Below, in pieces: positions 33,355-42,259 of a stretch of 64,000 nucleotides of DNA. Both the position numbers and the translations under genes were made by a program. Source of the stretch: Bacillota bacterium (GTDB lineage Bacteria > Bacillota > Clostridia > Acetivibrionales > DSM-1351); NCBI GenBank assembly GCA_023460955.1, contig JAEWOH010000076.1, forward strand, positions 5,586 to 69,585. Direction: 5' to 3'. The notes beneath the pieces are model-generated. The model did no database searches, had not been told where the DNA came from, and was given only the letters and a program-made list of their open reading frames with translations. Every line of letters starts with the position of its first letter. Within the stretch, counting starts at the first letter, position 1.

Positions 33355-33954
33355 CTATTTTCCTTTAACTGACTTATAAACTCTGATTCCGCCGCTTTTA
33401 TCGACATCGGTAACGTTGCCGAATACGCTCTTCATGATATCCTTCAGAGTTGAACCTCCTTTGTTGTGAAAGGCAACCAGCCATAATGCGCCATTTTCAT
33501 TCAAATGCTGAAAGGCCTCGGTAATTAACCGTGTATTAAGTTCCTTACCTGCTGCAAAGGGGGGATTTGACAATATATCATCGAATACTCTGCCTGATAA
33601 AGCTTCGTAAAGGTTACTATGAAGAATTTCAACGTCGAGCTTGTTATTTAATGCATTTTTCCTGGTATAGTCAAGCGCCCTGTTGTTTATGTCAATCATT
33701 GTTACACCCTGTGAGGGGAAGAGTGCTTTGCAAAAAAGACCTATAGCACCGTAACCGCAGCCAACATCAAGGATGGTAGCCCCACTGGGCTTGAAATTTT
33801 GTATTAGATTGTGGGAAACCTTGTCAACCCTGCCTTCAAAGGAAAAAACACCGCTTACTGAGGTTAAACTAAGCAGTTTTCCATTTATATTTTCAGAAAA
33901 GGTTTTTTCTTTTATTTCAGAATCGGGATTTTCCGTAAAGTAGTGCTGACTCAT
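33355..33954 (-). CDS. Class I SAM-dependent methyltransferase, RsmC-like
   Basis: SAM-binding motif I is ILDVGCGYGAIGL (about residues 61-73), and the catalytic SNPPF motif of N-methyltransferases acting on guanine or adenine is at about residue 129. The fold and length (199 residues) match the C-terminal catalytic half of RsmC/RlmG, annotated in Firmicutes as 16S rRNA guanine-N2 methyltransferase-like. GGAGG precedes the start on the minus strand. It is convergent with the HAD gene and divergent from the dlt-like operon. Confidence 0.85.
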   Translation of the reverse strand: MSQHYFTENPDSEIKEKTFSENINGKLLSLTSVSGVFSFEGRVDKVSHNLIQNFKPSGATILDVGCGYGAIGLFCKALFPSQGVTMIDINNRALDYTRKNALNNKLDVEILHSNLYEALSGRVFDDILSNPPFAAGKELNTRLITEAFQHLNENGALWLVAFHNKGGSTLKDIMKSVFGNVTDVDKSGGIRVYKSVKGK

Positions 33955-34069
33955 CTCAATGCCTCCGTAACTTGACTTTTAAATTAATAACTATTATTAT
34001 AACACATAGGTTGAGATATATTTTCTGAGTTCATAAATAACAAAGCAAATTTTTTTTGGAGGGGTTATT

Positions 34070-35626
34070 TTGCAAATAAATGTTTTAGAATATTTAGAAC
34101 AGTCTTCATATAAATATCCTGAAAAAATAGCTTTAAAGGATGAGACTCAAGAAGTTACTTTTTCTCAGTTTGAAAAAAGAGCAAAAATCTTTGGGTGTAG
34201 AATAATCGACATATTGTCAGATTCAGTAAGAACCCCCGTAATTGTTTTAGTAGACAGAACGTGTTCATCTTTGATTTCATTCATGTCTGTATTGTACAGT
34301 GGAAATTATTATGTTCCAGTTGATAATCAGACGCCACCTCAAAGGCTTCAATCAATAATAAATACCTTGAATCCAAAGCTTATTATATGTGAAGAAAAGG
34401 ATAACCCTGCCTTTGAAGGTGTCATTGGGCTCCCTGTTATATTAAACTCTGACGATTATTGCAAGGATGAAAATAATAGTTCAAGTAATACTCACAAATT
34501 TGTAATCGATGAGGTTAAACTCTTAAATATAAGAAATAAAATAATTGATACAGACCCTGTATATACAATATTTACATCTGGATCAACCGGTACTCCGAAG
34601 GGGATTGTTGTCCCGCACAAAAGTGTAATTGATCTGGCGGAGTGGCTGTCCGATACCTTCGGCTTCAATGAAAAGGATGTTATCGGGAACCAGACTCCCT
34701 TCTATTTTGATGCTTCGGTTAAAGATCTGTATTTATGCTTGAAGCACGGGATAACACTTTGTATTATTCCAAAGAAGTTGTTCATGTTCCCCATAAAACT
34801 GGTGGAATACCTTAATATAAATAATATAACTTCAATCCTGTGGGCTACCTCTGCTATCACACTGATGTCTAACTCAAGGATATTTGAAAAAGTCCTACCG
34901 AGGTATATAAATAAAGTGTTTTTTGCCGGAGAAGCTATGTTTGCCAAAAATCTAAATGGCTGGCGAAGGTATCTGCCGGAGGCGATGTATGTTAACCTTT
35001 ACGGTCCGACAGAAGCAACAGTGGATTGTACTTATTATATAGTACAAAGAGAATTTGGAGACGATGAAGTAATACCGATAGGTAATGCCTGCCGAAACAT
35101 GGAAGTACTCCTCCTTGATGAAAACAAGCAACCAATCAGGGATAATATGCCGGGAGAACTATGTGTTAGAGGAACCGGCGTGGCTTTAGGGTATATTAAT
35201 AATTTTGAGCTTTCAGAAGAGGTATTTATTCAGAATCCGTTAAACAGCTCATACAGAGATATATTGTATTGTACCGGAGACATTGTAAAATATAATAAAT
35301 TCGGGGAGCTTGTATTTATCTCCAGGAAAGACGGACAAGTTAAACACATGGGGAACCGAATTGAGCTTGGAGAAATAGAGGCCGCAGTTAATGCAGTTGA
35401 TGAGATAAAGGCGTGTATTTGTTTTTATGATCACGACTTGTCCAAGATAGTTTTATTCTATACCGGGCATATTGATAAAGCCCAATTAATAATAAAGCTT
35501 AATGACAAGCTCCCAAAGTATATGATTCCAAATATTCTTGAAGAATTCAATGACTTTCCGTACAATGCTAACGGAAAAATTGACAGAAGAAAACTTATGG
35601 AGAAATACAACAATGAAAAAGGTTAA
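34070..35626 (+). CDS. Amino-acid adenylating enzyme, DltA-like (AMP-binding family)
   Basis: This enzyme should activate a carboxylic or amino acid with ATP and load it on the carrier protein encoded at 36545. Core motifs: FTSGSTGTPKGIVVPHKS (P-loop, about residues 166-183), YGPTEATVDCTYY, YCTGDIVKYN, and the catalytic-lysine motif NANGKIDRRKL at the C-terminus. It has 518 residues, like DltA (about 500), with no condensation or thioesterase domain. The segment FDASVKDLYLCL resembles DltA's alanine pocket region, but substrate identity is inference. The start is TTG at 34070 with GGAGGGG upstream. It overlaps the next gene by 14 nt. Confidence 0.88.
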   Translation: MQINVLEYLEQSSYKYPEKIALKDETQEVTFSQFEKRAKIFGCRIIDILSDSVRTPVIVLVDRTCSSLISFMSVLYSGNYYVPVDNQTPPQRLQSIINTLNPKLIICEEKDNPAFEGVIGLPVILNSDDYCKDENNSSSNTHKFVIDEVKLLNIRNKIIDTDPVYTIFTSGSTGTPKGIVVPHKSVIDLAEWLSDTFGFNEKDVIGNQTPFYFDASVKDLYLCLKHGITLCIIPKKLFMFPIKLVEYLNINNITSILWATSAITLMSNSRIFEKVLPRYINKVFFAGEAMFAKNLNGWRRYLPEAMYVNLYGPTEATVDCTYYIVQREFGDDEVIPIGNACRNMEVLLLDENKQPIRDNMPGELCVRGTGVALGYINNFELSEEVFIQNPLNSSYRDILYCTGDIVKYNKFGELVFISRKDGQVKHMGNRIELGEIEAAVNAVDEIKACICFYDHDLSKIVLFYTGHIDKAQLIIKLNDKLPKYMIPNILEEFNDFPYNANGKIDRRKLMEKYNNEKG

Positions 35627-36455
35627 AGAACTTGGTGATATTACAGGTGCTGTTTCTTCATATATGAATAAAGGGGTTTTGACAAATAACTTTATAATGC
35701 CTGAGAAATATCAGGGTTATATTAATTCCGGAACCTTATATTATGAAGAAAACGGCAAAATACTTGTAGTATTGATTGATTTTCAGAAGCATTGGCGAGT
35801 ATATTATCATATTAGAGAACGCGATGGAGAGATTGAACTTCCTAAGGATAAACCTTTAGTTATTGAATTGGTTTATAAAACCCAAAACGAGGCTTTAAGC
35901 GAACAACTGGGTTATTGGGAAGGACGGGGTTTTAAACCTTATATTAGTAGAGCACGTATGAACGGAAGTGCCTCAGCTATAATTGAAAAGATAGTCGAAA
36001 CAGGGCATAACCCGAAATATGCAGAAGTTAATAATGCTGATGAGATTCAACGGATTATTTCGGAAGCCTTTGATCCCTATCTCGGATGTGTTCCTTCAAT
36101 AAATGAAGTCACGAAGTATATCCGAAATAAGGAGATAATTGTTGTACAGGCTCCGGAAGGTAACATTCTGGGCGTTTTGCACACGGGGAACAAAAATAAT
36201 ACCTATTTTGTATGGCACCTTGTGGTGACTTCCGAAGCAAGGGGCAAGGGGATTGCAAAGTCTTTACTTAATTATTTCGCAAGGAGTATTGAGCAGACCA
36301 ATTACAGTAGTACAGATATTACCATGCAAACACGAAATGCCAGAATTCAGCTATGGGTAAAGAAGGACAATAGCGGGGCGAGAGCGCTCTATGAAGCAGC
36401 CGGCTTTATTTATGACGGTTGGGAATCAGCCGGTTTAATAAATTATGGAAAGTAA
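35613..36455 (+). CDS. GNAT-family acetyltransferase in dlt-like operon
   Basis: The C-terminal half (about residues 135-275) is a GNAT domain with the acetyl-CoA loop EARGKGIAKSLL and the WVKKDNSGARALYEAAGF motif. The N-terminal 130 residues form a separate domain that I do not recognise. ATG at 35613 overlaps the ligase gene by 14 nt and has GGAGA about 9 nt upstream; this gives 280 residues. GNAT proteins are not part of canonical dlt operons, so this enzyme may make or modify the substrate, for example by N-acylating the amino acid; that is inference. Confidence 0.82.
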   Translation: MKKVKELGDITGAVSSYMNKGVLTNNFIMPEKYQGYINSGTLYYEENGKILVVLIDFQKHWRVYYHIRERDGEIELPKDKPLVIELVYKTQNEALSEQLGYWEGRGFKPYISRARMNGSASAIIEKIVETGHNPKYAEVNNADEIQRIISEAFDPYLGCVPSINEVTKYIRNKEIIVVQAPEGNILGVLHTGNKNNTYFVWHLVVTSEARGKGIAKSLLNYFARSIEQTNYSSTDITMQTRNARIQLWVKKDNSGARALYEAAGFIYDGWESAGLINYGK

Positions 36456-36544
36456 AAGTAAATAGTAAATCAATATTGGAATATTAAACTTTATATAATA
36501 TTAAAGGTTTTGGATAGTGATATCCAGCCAGAATGGAGATTAAC

Positions 36545-36775
36545 ATGGAAGAATTACAGAAAATACTCAAGGAATTAAGACCGGATATAGATTTCAATGA
36601 AAAAAAGGCACTTATTGATGACGGAGTATTGGATTCCTTCGATATAGTGGCGCTAGTAGGAGAAATAGGAGAGGCTTTTGATGTGCAGATAGGCGTTGAG
36701 GACCTTATTCCTGAAAATTTCAATTCGTTGGAAGCAATCTGGGAACTTGTCAAGAGACTTAGAGACGGGGAATAA
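36545..36775 (+). CDS. Acyl/peptidyl carrier protein, DltC-like
   Basis: This 76-residue acidic protein has DDGVLDSFDIVALVGEIGE; the Ser in LDSFD is the expected phosphopantetheine attachment site, as in the LDSM motif of DltC. It should carry the activated substrate from the ligase to the MBOAT protein. ATG at 36545 is chosen because GGAG at 36535-36538 is 6 nt upstream; the ATG at 36533 has no ribosome-binding site. Confidence 0.9.
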   Translation: MEELQKILKELRPDIDFNEKKALIDDGVLDSFDIVALVGEIGEAFDVQIGVEDLIPENFNSLEAIWELVKRLRDGE

Positions 36776-36780
36776 GTAAT

Positions 36781-38373
36781 ATGTCATTGTCATCGGCTTC
36801 ATTTTTATTATTTTTGGTGAGCACTGTAGTCATATACTATGTTGTACCCAAAAGAATTCAATGGGTGGTTTTGCTGGTTTCCAGCTACATATACTATTTG
36901 TCTTATGGTTATAAAATCGTAGGCTTCCTGCTTACCACCACACTTACCACCTACTTGGGAGGTTTATTGCTGGGAAACTTGAACGCCAGAAAAAAAGTTC
37001 AATTTCAGCAATTTGGTAAAGAGGTTACCTCCGAGGAAAAGAAGTCTATTGCGGATAAATATACCAAAAATAAAAAACTGGTTGCCGCCTTTATATTGCT
37101 GATAAACTTTGGCATTCTGGCTGCAATTAAATATTACAACTTTACGGCAGAGAATATTAATGTATTGCTGCATTTCTTCAGTGCTGCAAGCCTGCCGAAA
37201 ATGAACTGGCTGCTGCCTGTAGGTCTTTCCTTCTATATATTCCAGTCCACAGGCTATGTAATTGATGTTTACAGAGCAAAATATGAACCCGAACGCAACT
37301 TTTTCAAGTTTGCGCTTTTTGTATCCTTCTTTCCTCAGATAATTCAAGGCCCCATAAGCCGCTTTGACCAACTGGCACACCAGTTATATAAGGCACATGC
37401 TTTTAGCTTTGACCGGCTTAAGTACGGTATTCAGCTAATGATGTGGGGATTTTTCAAAAAACTTGTTGTTGCTGACAGAACTGCAGTCATTGTAAATAAT
37501 GTGTTTGGCAATTACCAAAAGTATTCAGGCTCCGAAATTGCATTTGGAGTCTTTATGTACTGTATTCAGATATATTGTGACTTTTCCGGCGGTATAGATA
37601 TCATCCGCGGAGTAGCTCAAATACTTGGTATAGATATGATTGAAAACTTCCAACGTCCGTATTTTGCAACGTCTCTTTCGGACTTCTGGAGGAGATGGCA
37701 TATCAGTCTGGGTGCATGGATGAGGGATTATCTTTTCTATCCGTTGTCTTTGTCCAAGCCCTTTGGAAAACTGGGTAAATATGCAAGAAAAAAGTTCAAA
37801 GGTAATCTGGGAAAGATATTACCTGTATCGCTGGTTACCTTTATTGTTTTCTTTACAATCGGTATATGGCATGGGGCAAGCTGGAAGTATATTGCCTTTG
37901 GTATTTGGAACGGCGGTATTATAACCTTTTCAGTAATAAATGCCCAAAATTATGAAAAAATATTAAGAAAGCTTCATATAAACTCCGAAAGCCTTTACTG
38001 GAAGCTTTTTCAAATCCTAAGGACTACTGCTTTGGTATTCATAGGCAGGTATTTTACAAGAGGCGATAACCTGATGACTGCTCTCAGAATGATGAAACGT
38101 ACAATATTTCATTTTGATTTAAGAGCGCTTCCGGGCAAGGTATTCTCTTTGGGGCTAAGTCCTTATGACCTCTCAATAGTTTTGGTTTGTGGATTGATAA
38201 TACTTGGAGCCGGATTTATGAAGGAGAGGGGCATACATATCAGAAAAACCCTTGAACAGAAAAACCTATTAATACAGTGGATAGTACTACTTGCAGGGCT
38301 GATGGCTATTGTGTTCCTTGGAATTTACAGGGAAGGCTACATCGCTTCGGAATTTATATATAAACAGTATTAG
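36781..38373 (+). CDS. MBOAT-family membrane O-acyltransferase, DltB/AlgI-like
   Basis: This multi-pass protein (530 residues, about 11 membrane segments) has the MBOAT signature SDFWRRWHISLGAWMRDYLFYP and the catalytic histidine in GIWHGASWKYIAFGIWNG. DltB/AlgI proteins pass an acyl or aminoacyl group from a cytoplasmic carrier to an extracytoplasmic acceptor. It follows the carrier gene by 5 nt, as expected for coupled partners. Confidence 0.92.
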   Translation: MSLSSASFLLFLVSTVVIYYVVPKRIQWVVLLVSSYIYYLSYGYKIVGFLLTTTLTTYLGGLLLGNLNARKKVQFQQFGKEVTSEEKKSIADKYTKNKKLVAAFILLINFGILAAIKYYNFTAENINVLLHFFSAASLPKMNWLLPVGLSFYIFQSTGYVIDVYRAKYEPERNFFKFALFVSFFPQIIQGPISRFDQLAHQLYKAHAFSFDRLKYGIQLMMWGFFKKLVVADRTAVIVNNVFGNYQKYSGSEIAFGVFMYCIQIYCDFSGGIDIIRGVAQILGIDMIENFQRPYFATSLSDFWRRWHISLGAWMRDYLFYPLSLSKPFGKLGKYARKKFKGNLGKILPVSLVTFIVFFTIGIWHGASWKYIAFGIWNGGIITFSVINAQNYEKILRKLHINSESLYWKLFQILRTTALVFIGRYFTRGDNLMTALRMMKRTIFHFDLRALPGKVFSLGLSPYDLSIVLVCGLIILGAGFMKERGIHIRKTLEQKNLLIQWIVLLAGLMAIVFLGIYREGYIASEFIYKQY

Positions 38374-38442
38374 GTCCGTATTAGGCACTTTATCAGTATT
38401 ATTGCGCCTATATAATTGGTTATTAACAGTTAGGAGATAGCA

Positions 38443-40266
38443 ATGTCATCTAGAAAATGGTTTATCATGTTTGTTGCAACGGCTTTACTCCTGGTTATGG
38501 GTATAGCAGGCTTAAATATAATAGTTGATCCTTTTGGAGCCTTTGGTGACCGTGTTATGAAATGGTATGCCTACGATTTTACAAAGAATCCGAGAGTGGC
38601 TAAGATTTCATACATGGATCAGCATAGTAACGAATATGATTCTTTTATAGTCGGAAGCTCCTCAACATCTTCTTTTCCGGTTGAGCAGCTAAATAAATAT
38701 ATGAATGCCAAATTCTATAATTTATTTATGTATGGTGCAGACATGTATGATGTTAAGCAAACGACCGAATATATTATCAATAATTACAAGGTTAAGAATC
38801 TTGTTCTGAACCTTGGCTTTATAAATGCAATGAGATACAAGGTTGAGTCAGATCCGTATACAGGAAGTCTCCATTACAAAACTGATAAGTCCTCAAGGTT
38901 TGATTTCCTAAAACGTTACTTGCTTGCTAATCCCAGCTATGCTGTAGAAAAACTTAAGGCATATAAAAATGACAGTTACCTTCAGAACAAATACAAGGTT
39001 TTCGAGGTTGCCACAGGGGCGTATGACAAGTCAGTCAGGGACATTGAAAATATTCAGGATACTGAAGACTATTTAAAAAAATACCCTGTTTTCAAGGCTT
39101 ATCCTAAAGATAAACACAAGCTTGCCAGCATAAATGAGTTTATTGGGGATGTACAAACAATAAAAAACCTTTGTGACCGGAACAACATAAAGCTGCTGGT
39201 ACTATTCCCGCCAATGTATAATGAGTATGTTCAAAACTTCAACCCTGAGGAACTGAAAGAGGTCTACACACGTTTAGCTGAAATTACGGATTTCTGGGAT
39301 TTCTCATCAAATTCTCTTACTACCGACTACAGGTTTTTTTATGACAGTACACACTTCAGGAACGCTATGGGGAAAATGGCCCTGGCAAAGATATTCGGAG
39401 ATAATGATATTTACAAGCCTGACGATATTGGTGTTTATGTTACCTCTCAGAACGCTCTGGAGCAGGCTGAAGCTATAGCAAAAGCACGCGAAATAAACGA
39501 TGAAGGTTATACCAAGAAAATACCGATATTGATGTATCATGATATTGCTGAAAAGTCCACAGGCGACATGGTTTTATCGCAGGCACAGTTTGAGGCTCAG
39601 ATAAAAGCACTTTCAGATAACGGCTTTACAGGAGTGTCTGTGCAGCAAATGATAGATTATGTGGAAAAAGGTACAGAACTGCCTCAAAAACCGGTTTTAG
39701 TAACTTTTGATGACGGTTACCTTAGCAATTATCAATTGGCATATCCAATACTAAAGAAATATAATATGAAGGCTACCATTTTTGTAATTGGTTCGTCTGT
39801 GGGCAAGGAAAGGTATAAAGAAACGGATAAGCCAATAACTCCACATTTTAACTTTGAACAGACTAAAGAAATGATAGCTTCAGGCCTTGTAGAAATACAG
39901 AGCCATACTTATGATTTCCATCAATGGGCTGATTATGAAAAGGACTCGGCACGGACAAATATGCTTAAAGCCGAGGAAGAGGATGAAGCTTCTTACATTT
40001 CCTTACTTCAAGAGGATATTACAAGGTCTTCCAAAGAAATTTTTGAGGGCACCGGCAGTATTGTAACAGGTGTAGCATATCCCCTTGGCAGATATAATGA
40101 TCTGACGGAGGTACTTCTGAGCAGGTTGAATATTAAAGTAACACTGACTACAAAATCCGGAACAAATACAATAATCAAAGGATTACCACAGTCGCTGAGG
40201 GCAATGAAGCGCTTCGGAATTACCGAAGATATTTCCCCGGAGGAGCTTATAAATAAGATTAGATAA
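38443..40266 (+). CDS. DltD/SGNH-like domain fused to NodB polysaccharide deacetylase
   Basis: One N-terminal membrane segment (residues about 7-28) anchors the protein outside the cell. Residues about 30-330 form an SGNH/DltD-like domain: GSSSTSSF supplies the candidate Ser and YDSTHFRN the Asp and His of the triad. Residues about 355-600 form a NodB deacetylase domain with ILMYHDI, the catalytic-metal motif VTFDDGY, the SHTYDFH metal-ligand motif and GVAYPLGRYND. It ends the dlt-like operon, in the position of dltD. It probably transfers or trims acyl groups on a surface polymer and also deacetylates GlcNAc-like residues; substrates are inferred. Confidence 0.85.
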   Translation: MSSRKWFIMFVATALLLVMGIAGLNIIVDPFGAFGDRVMKWYAYDFTKNPRVAKISYMDQHSNEYDSFIVGSSSTSSFPVEQLNKYMNAKFYNLFMYGADMYDVKQTTEYIINNYKVKNLVLNLGFINAMRYKVESDPYTGSLHYKTDKSSRFDFLKRYLLANPSYAVEKLKAYKNDSYLQNKYKVFEVATGAYDKSVRDIENIQDTEDYLKKYPVFKAYPKDKHKLASINEFIGDVQTIKNLCDRNNIKLLVLFPPMYNEYVQNFNPEELKEVYTRLAEITDFWDFSSNSLTTDYRFFYDSTHFRNAMGKMALAKIFGDNDIYKPDDIGVYVTSQNALEQAEAIAKAREINDEGYTKKIPILMYHDIAEKSTGDMVLSQAQFEAQIKALSDNGFTGVSVQQMIDYVEKGTELPQKPVLVTFDDGYLSNYQLAYPILKKYNMKATIFVIGSSVGKERYKETDKPITPHFNFEQTKEMIASGLVEIQSHTYDFHQWADYEKDSARTNMLKAEEEDEASYISLLQEDITRSSKEIFEGTGSIVTGVAYPLGRYNDLTEVLLSRLNIKVTLTTKSGTNTIIKGLPQSLRAMKRFGITEDISPEELINKIR

Positions 40267-40315
40267 TTATAATGACTTTATAAGCGTTTAATTAGTTGAA
40301 TATATTTGGAATCAG

Positions 40316-40338
40316 CCGGCAGAAGCGCCGGTTTTTTT
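40316..40338 (+). terminator. Intrinsic terminator of the dlt-like operon
   Basis: CCGGC (40316-40320), loop AGAAGC, GCCGG (40327-40331) and seven T. It separates the inserted operon from ecfA2. Confidence 0.85.
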
Positions 40339-40446
40339 GTTGTCGCCGGTTTTAAAACTATTCACTAAATATCTATAGTTGTGGTAATATTAATTGGATG
40401 AAGGATTAACAATATAAAATCTAAATTTACTGGCAGGGAGAGCAAT

Positions 40447-41298
40447 ATGCCTATTATAATGGAAGATCTGTCGTTTACCTATTCCAATGGCGGACCTTTT
40501 GAAAAAGTTGCATTACATGATATTAATATTAATATAAATGATGGCGAATTTGTTGGAATTATTGGACATACAGGTTCGGGTAAATCCACGCTGATTCAGC
40601 ATTTAAACGGGATACTGAAGCCTACCGGGGGCCGCGTAATTATTAACGGGATAGATACTAAGCAAAAAAACCTGAAGGAATTGCGACGCCAGGTTGGTAT
40701 AGTTTTTCAATATCCCGAGCATCAATTATTTGAGGACACTGTAAAAAAAGATATATCTTTTGGGCTTCTCAAACAAGGGCTTTCAGAGGAAGAAACTCAC
40801 CAGAGAGTAATATCCGCGTTGCATTCTGTGGGCCTTAAGGAAGCAGTTCTGGAGAAGTCGCCTTTTGAACTTTCGGGAGGACAAAAGCGAAGAGTGGCTA
40901 TTGCAGGTGTTGTCGCCATGATGCCTAATATACTTGTGCTTGATGAACCCACAGCCGGCTTGGATCCAAAAGGCAGAGATGAAATTTTCGGTTATATAAG
41001 AAAGCTCCATAAGGATTTTAATATGACAATTATACTGGTATCTCACAGTATGGAGGATATAGCAAAACTTGCTCAAAGGGTTATTGTTATGAACCAAGGA
41101 ACTGTATTCATGGATAAGCCTTCAGCCGAGGTATACAGAAACCCTGATGAACTTGAAAAAATAGGACTCTCTGCACCGCAGATAACGTATTTGGTTAAAA
41201 AGCTGAAGACCATAATTCCTGATATAGATGAGGACATTTTTACTGTTGACGCGGCTCTAAAAGAGCTCAACAAGCATTTTAAGCAGGAACTTAAATAA
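40447..41298 (+). CDS. ecfA2: ECF transporter ATPase EcfA2
   Basis: EcfA2 pairs with EcfA1 to energise EcfT. Walker A is GHTGSGKSTL (about residues 40-49), the signature LSGGQKRRVAIAGVVAM and Walker B ILVLDEPTAGLDP. The C-terminal LGLSAPQ-like segment (IGLSAPQITYL) is typical for EcfA. AGGGAGAG precedes the ATG. It is grouped with ecfT and truA but separated from ecfA1. Confidence 0.95.
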   Translation: MPIIMEDLSFTYSNGGPFEKVALHDINININDGEFVGIIGHTGSGKSTLIQHLNGILKPTGGRVIINGIDTKQKNLKELRRQVGIVFQYPEHQLFEDTVKKDISFGLLKQGLSEEETHQRVISALHSVGLKEAVLEKSPFELSGGQKRRVAIAGVVAMMPNILVLDEPTAGLDPKGRDEIFGYIRKLHKDFNMTIILVSHSMEDIAKLAQRVIVMNQGTVFMDKPSAEVYRNPDELEKIGLSAPQITYLVKKLKTIIPDIDEDIFTVDAALKELNKHFKQELK

Positions 41299-41367
41299 TT
41301 GTACCGGAGTTAAACTATTTTTAACCTCAATTAATAAACCTGAAGTAATACAGGAACGGAGAACAAA

Positions 41368-42168
41368 ATGATACGAGATATAACAATCGGTCAGTATGTA
41401 CCAGGGGATTCACTGCTTCACAAAACAGATCCCCGAACCAAAATTATACTGACTTTTGTAATGATGATATTTATATTTATGATAACCACTTACTGGGGGT
41501 ATCTCCTGCTGTCACTATTTACGGCACTGACCATTGTAACGGCTAATATTCCTTTTAAGTTTGTTTTAAAGGGGTTGAAACCCGTAGTATTTATCGTTAT
41601 TTTTGCTGGTGTTATCAATATGTTTACAATTGGAGGGCGGACGATTTTTGAAATAGGTATCCTAAGGATGACTTATGAAGGTCTGGATACCGCCGTTAAA
41701 ATGTCCATAAGGCTCTTCCTGCTTATAATTACAGCAAGTATGTTAACGTATACAACAACACCTATTGCTCTTACAGACGGCATTGAAAAGCTTATGGGGC
41801 CATTGAAGAGGATAAGGGTTCCTGTTCATGAAATAGCAATGATGATGACAATAGCACTGAGATTTATTCCAACGCTGCTTGAGGAAACAGACAAAATTAT
41901 TAAAGCACAATCCTCAAGAGGTGCAGACTTTGACAGCGGAAACATGGTGGAACGCGCCAAAAGCTTTATACCTGTCCTTATCCCTCTGTTCATAAGCGCG
42001 TTCCGTAGGGCTGATGAACTGGCTACTGCAATGGAGGCAAGGTGCTACAGAGGCAGTGAAGGCAGAACAAGAATGAAGCAGCTGCACCTGACAAGGTATG
42101 ATCTTATTGCAGCAGCAATAACCGTAGTATTTATGGCTTGGGTGCTGGTAATGCAGACAGTACTTTAG
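41368..42168 (+). CDS. ecfT: ECF transporter transmembrane protein EcfT
   Basis: EcfT (266 residues) has about five membrane helices and the cytoplasmic coupling helices with the two Ala/Ser-Arg-Gly type motifs, AQSSRGADFDSG and MEARCYRGSEGR, that dock into the EcfA pair. It is shared among several S components, none of which is encoded in this window. Confidence 0.95.
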   Translation: MIRDITIGQYVPGDSLLHKTDPRTKIILTFVMMIFIFMITTYWGYLLLSLFTALTIVTANIPFKFVLKGLKPVVFIVIFAGVINMFTIGGRTIFEIGILRMTYEGLDTAVKMSIRLFLLIITASMLTYTTTPIALTDGIEKLMGPLKRIRVPVHEIAMMMTIALRFIPTLLEETDKIIKAQSSRGADFDSGNMVERAKSFIPVLIPLFISAFRRADELATAMEARCYRGSEGRTRMKQLHLTRYDLIAAAITVVFMAWVLVMQTVL

Positions 42169-42220
42169 GAGTTCGGTAGACAGGAGTTCAGTAGAAAACC
42201 TAGCAGACAGTAGTTCAGAG
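42167..42220 (+). repeat. Short degenerate direct repeat between ecfT and truA
   Basis: AGGAGTTCGGTAGA (42167-42180) and AGGAGTTCAGTAGA (42182-42195), plus a diverged CAGTAGTTCAGAG (42208-42220). It overlaps the ecfT stop. Confidence 0.55.
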
Positions 42221-42259
42221 TGTAATGAATCAATATGGTGCATATATTCAGGAGAGCAC

